Both the position numbers and the translations under genes were made by a program. This document shows positions 6,661-8,419 of a stretch of DNA of 8,419 bases, one piece after another (position 1 is the stretch's first letter; every line of letters begins with the position of its first letter). The notes under the pieces were generated by a model. It was not told the DNA's origin, did not search any database, and worked only from the letters and a program-made list of their open reading frames with translations. Source of the DNA: Bacteroidota bacterium (GTDB lineage: Bacteria > Bacteroidota > Bacteroidia > CAMBQF01); NCBI GenBank assembly GCA_027483285.1, contig JAIXUZ010000409.1:1-8419 (forward strand), in the 5' to 3' direction.

Positions 6661-6734
6661 GTTGCAACAATAAAAATACGAAATTCGTTTTTTAGGTACG
6701 ATAATTGCAAAATTACATTAGTAAATCAGTAGAT
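6661..6734. promoter_or_regulatory. Divergent promoter region between the DUF4403 and YceI genes
   Basis: This 74-bp AT-rich region must hold promoters in both directions. It contains GTTGCAAC (6661-6668), a perfect 8-bp palindrome touching the DUF4403 start codon, and ACGAA-A-TTCGT (6678-6688), a perfect 5-bp inverted repeat followed by T-rich sequence. TAATTGCA (6702-6709) before yceI and TATTTTTA on the minus strand before DUF4403 resemble parts of the Bacteroidota -7 box, but I could not find a matching upstream box at the usual distance for either. Promoter presence is inferred from the divergent layout, not from strong motifs. Confidence 0.5.
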
Positions 6735-7280
6735 ATGAAAAAAATACTCTTTTTAGCCATGTTTTCTTCGTTAGCATGCGTAGCACAGGCACAAGTATAT
6801 ACCGGTAAAACGGTTAATGTAGAATTTTATTCGCACACCCCAGTGGAGGACATAAAGGCTAAAACCCCTGTAATGACATCGGTAATAGACTTTAGCAACA
6901 ACAGCTTCGCGTTTAAAATACCCGTTAAAACGTTTGATTTTCCGAACGATTTGATGGAGGAGCATTTTAACGAGAACTACCTGGAGAGCGATAAATACCC
7001 TAACGCTACTTTTAACGGTAAAATGACATCGGCCACCAAAATAGATATTACCAAAGACGGTACGCAAACTGTTATGGCCGAAGGTAAACTTACTATACAC
7101 GGTGTAGCGCAAGACCGTAAAATACCGGCTACCCTTACTGTAAAAGATGGTAAGATAAAGATTGATGCCAAGTTTAATGTGCATTTAGCAGACCATAAGG
7201 TTGAGGTGCCTACTATTGTAATGTCGAAAATTGCTGAGGATATTGCCATAACGGTAAACCTTGCCATGGAAAAACATTAA
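6735..7280 (+). CDS. YceI family periplasmic protein
   Basis: Secreted protein of 181 residues with a clear signal peptide (MKKILFLAMFSSLACVAQAQ, predicted cleavage after AQA at 17-19 or close by) and a YceI domain over the rest. YceI proteins form a lipocalin-like extended beta barrel that holds a long isoprenoid or similar amphiphile; E. coli YceI is periplasmic and binds a polyisoprenoid. Diagnostic stretches are VEFYSHTPVEDIKA, the FDFPNDLMEEHFNENYLES region followed by DKYPNATFNGKM, and KLTIHGVAQDRKIPATL near the end of the barrel. The ATG at 6735 was chosen because it directly precedes the signal peptide; the in-frame TTG at 6705 would add ten residues of non-signal character. It is divergent from the DUF4403 lipoprotein and 17 bp upstream of the PAP2-like gene. 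Its ligand is unknown; redox or polyprenyl-lipid roles are both possible. Confidence 0.92.
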   Translation: MKKILFLAMFSSLACVAQAQVYTGKTVNVEFYSHTPVEDIKAKTPVMTSVIDFSNNSFAFKIPVKTFDFPNDLMEEHFNENYLESDKYPNATFNGKMTSATKIDITKDGTQTVMAEGKLTIHGVAQDRKIPATLTVKDGKIKIDAKFNVHLADHKVEVPTIVMSKIAEDIAITVNLAMEKH

Positions 7281-7285
7281 TAGCG

Positions 7286-7293
7286 TATTTTAG
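7286..7293 (+). promoter_or_regulatory. Possible -7 box upstream of the PAP2-like gene
   Basis: TATTTTAG matches the Bacteroidota TAnnTTTG box at seven of eight positions and ends four bases before the ATG at 7298. The only TTG upstream (7261-7263) is 22 bases away, slightly beyond the usual spacing, so this is weak. If real, the transcript would be nearly leaderless; otherwise the gene is cotranscribed with the YceI gene. Confidence 0.2.
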
Positions 7294-7297
7294 CAGT

Positions 7298-7957
7298 ATG
7301 AAGTTTGAGCCCACGCCCCTTAACATAGTAGCCAAAATTATATCGGGCGTGGTGCACCCAATGCTAATGCCTTTGTTTGGGGCTCTGTTGATATTTAGCC
7401 TGCCGGCTAATTTTAATATGCATAATGAGGGTATGGTGCGAATGTACCTGCTGGGTGTTATTTTTATTTGTACCTGCATACTTCCATCAATAGTAATAAT
7501 TGTACTTAAGCTGATGGGTGCCATTGAAGGAATAGGCTTAAATGAACAGAAAGACCGCAGAATACCGTTTATATTGACTGGTATTTGCTACAGCATTTGC
7601 TATTGGGCTATTTTAAAACTGGATATTCCCCGGGCACTTTTTCCTTATGCGTTGGCCTACCCCTTGGTGTTGGGCGCTACACTAACCATTGTATTAGCAC
7701 TTATAGTAAACCATTGGTTTAAGATAAGCATACATATGATGGGGATTGGCGGGGTGCTTGGCAGCTTTATAGCTATTGCCATACGTTATGACGAACCGTT
7801 GCTTCCATTTATTTTTATACTGATACTATTGGCAGGCCTTACGGGCTTTGCCCGCCTTCAGCTTAATGCACATACGCCTGCGCAGGTATATAGCGGCTTT
7901 ATAGTAAGTGCAGTTTGCAATTCGGCGCTGATACTGCTGCCTATGTGGCTGCGGTAG
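7298..7957 (+). CDS. PAP2-like integral membrane phosphatase family protein
   Basis: Polytopic membrane protein of 219 residues with about six hydrophobic helices, related to the PAP2 superfamily of lipid phosphatases (phosphatidic acid, undecaprenyl pyrophosphate). Degenerate forms of the three PAP2 motifs can be seen: KDRRIPF (85-91) in place of KxxxxxxRP, ISIHMMGIGG (144-153) in place of PSGH with H147 or its neighbour as the histidine, and FARLQLNAHTPAQV (184-197) in place of SRxxxxxHxxxD, keeping R186 and H192 but with Gln where Asp is normal. ARLQLNAHTPAQVYSGF is a signature I associate with a Bacteroidota subgroup annotated as PAP2, so the changes are probably subgroup traits rather than decay. 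Whether it is an active phosphatase is uncertain. It follows the YceI gene by 17 bp and is likely cotranscribed. It converges on the small secreted-protein gene with only 10 bp between stop codons. Confidence 0.78.
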   Translation: MKFEPTPLNIVAKIISGVVHPMLMPLFGALLIFSLPANFNMHNEGMVRMYLLGVIFICTCILPSIVIIVLKLMGAIEGIGLNEQKDRRIPFILTGICYSICYWAILKLDIPRALFPYALAYPLVLGATLTIVLALIVNHWFKISIHMMGIGGVLGSFIAIAIRYDEPLLPFIFILILLAGLTGFARLQLNAHTPAQVYSGFIVSAVCNSALILLPMWLR

Positions 7958-7967
7958 GCCTTTTAGC

Positions 7968-8363
7968 TTAAAATATACGTACGGTATTTGCAGAGTCCCA
8001 CGATATGATGCATACAGCATTATCGTTCAGTGGGTCTATCAACGTCATTTTGCTGATGTTGCCATTGCTTGGGGCGCTTAGGTTTGCGTTGTTTGCAGAG
8101 TCGCCTGTGCGTACTTCTAAGTTTACGGCTGTCCAGCTTTTGCATTTTAAATCGTCGGCATTTATACAGGTGGCAATATTGGGGCCTTCGCCTATTTTAA
8201 TCCAGCTGCTCCAATTGGCGGCGCTGTTATTATCGCTAAAAGTGTATGCAATGCGAAACTGGTAATTATTGCTGTGGGTATCGTTTTTTATGCAAAACTC
8301 AGGTGCTTGGGCTTGGGCAAATGCAGCCAGGCTGAGTAGTATGATGGTGAAAAGGCTTTTCAT
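7968..8363 (-). CDS. Small secreted protein of unknown family
   Basis: Protein of 131 residues that I do not recognise. MKSLFTIILLSLAAFAQAQA is a good type I signal peptide, with cleavage after AQA at 16-18 or AQAQA. The mature part (about 112 residues) has four cysteines (C24, C66, C74, C118), which could form two disulfides, and four tryptophans (W51, W54, W77, W122). It is rich in Asn, Ser and Asp, and alternating patterns such as YQFRIAYTF and WIKIGEG suggest a small beta-sandwich. It is therefore probably periplasmic or extracellular. The 56 bases upstream (to the window end) show no clear promoter box; the gene converges with the PAP2-like gene and is not linked to it in transcription. 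The ATG at 8363 gives a complete signal peptide, and composition and codon use look like those of the neighbours, supporting a real gene. Confidence 0.72.
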   Translation of the reverse strand: MKSLFTIILLSLAAFAQAQAPEFCIKNDTHSNNYQFRIAYTFSDNNSAANWSSWIKIGEGPNIATCINADDLKCKSWTAVNLEVRTGDSANNANLSAPSNGNISKMTLIDPLNDNAVCIISWDSANTVRIF

Positions 8364-8419
8364 AGCTGGTGGTTATGGGTATATGGTAGGTTAACATTGG
8401 TTTTGGGCCGATTGTTTAG

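Noticed and set aside
6705..6734. TTG at 6705 as an earlier start for the YceI protein
   Set aside because: It would place ten polar residues before a canonical signal peptide that begins at the ATG at 6735.
6771..7184. Minus-strand open frame of 137 codons inside the YceI gene
   Set aside because: It is antisense to a clear YceI domain, and its Tyr/Phe/Arg-rich sequence looks like a codon shadow.
7213..7524. Minus-strand open frame across the YceI/PAP2 junction
   Set aside because: It spans two confident plus-strand genes and shows no domain or start context of its own.
7961..7973. TTTTA-GCT-TAAAA as a bidirectional terminator between convergent genes
   Set aside because: The stem is five A/T pairs with a 3-base loop, too weak to claim, and it overlaps coding sequence.

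Overview
The window looks like chromosomal DNA from a member of the phylum Bacteroidota, probably Sphingobacteriales or Chitinophagales. This rests on the protein families (a DUF4403 lipoprotein, a MacB-type permease ending in LRYE, a short secreted YceI protein, a PAP2-like protein carrying the NAHTPAQV signature), on the lack of clear Shine-Dalgarno sequences before most starts, and on AT-rich upstream boxes resembling the Bacteroidota TAnnTTTG element. The assignment is by family resemblance only; no search was run.

Left part (1-2140, plus strand): the C-terminal four fifths of an ABC transporter permease of the MacB/FtsX type, cut by the window edge, is followed by a lipoprotein of the paraoxonase/arylesterase six-bladed propeller family. 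The lipoprotein keeps every calcium ligand and both active-site histidines known from human PON1. Each of these two genes is followed directly by a short repetitive element that ends in a self-complementary sequence and a T run. The second element is a clean tandem array of four 7-bp units (GGNNYTA).

Middle part (2116-6660, minus strand): a tightly packed four-gene run reads DUF4403 lipoprotein, WaaE/KdtX-like GT2 glycosyltransferase, pdxA (vitamin B6 synthesis), then a GT-C fold integral membrane mannosyltransferase-like protein. The first pair overlaps by one base (TAATG) and the last pair is separated by one base, so translation is probably coupled. pdxA has a 39-bp leader with two adjacent inverted repeats and a possible near-leaderless promoter. 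The last codons of the GT-C gene lie inside the heptamer array that ends the convergent lipoprotein gene.

Right part (6661-8419): a 74-bp divergent intergenic region separates the minus-strand run from a secreted YceI-family protein and a PAP2-like membrane protein, which are 17 bp apart on the plus strand. A convergent gene for a small secreted protein with four cysteines and no recognised family closes the window.

Most genes act at the cell envelope. A speculative common thread is polyprenyl-lipid and glycan handling: GT-C enzymes use polyprenyl-phosphate sugars, YceI proteins bind isoprenoids, PAP2 enzymes dephosphorylate polyprenyl pyrophosphate, and the WaaE-like enzyme acts on surface glycans. 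No mobile element, CRISPR array, tRNA or rRNA was seen, and there is no gene-free stretch longer than about 75 bases.
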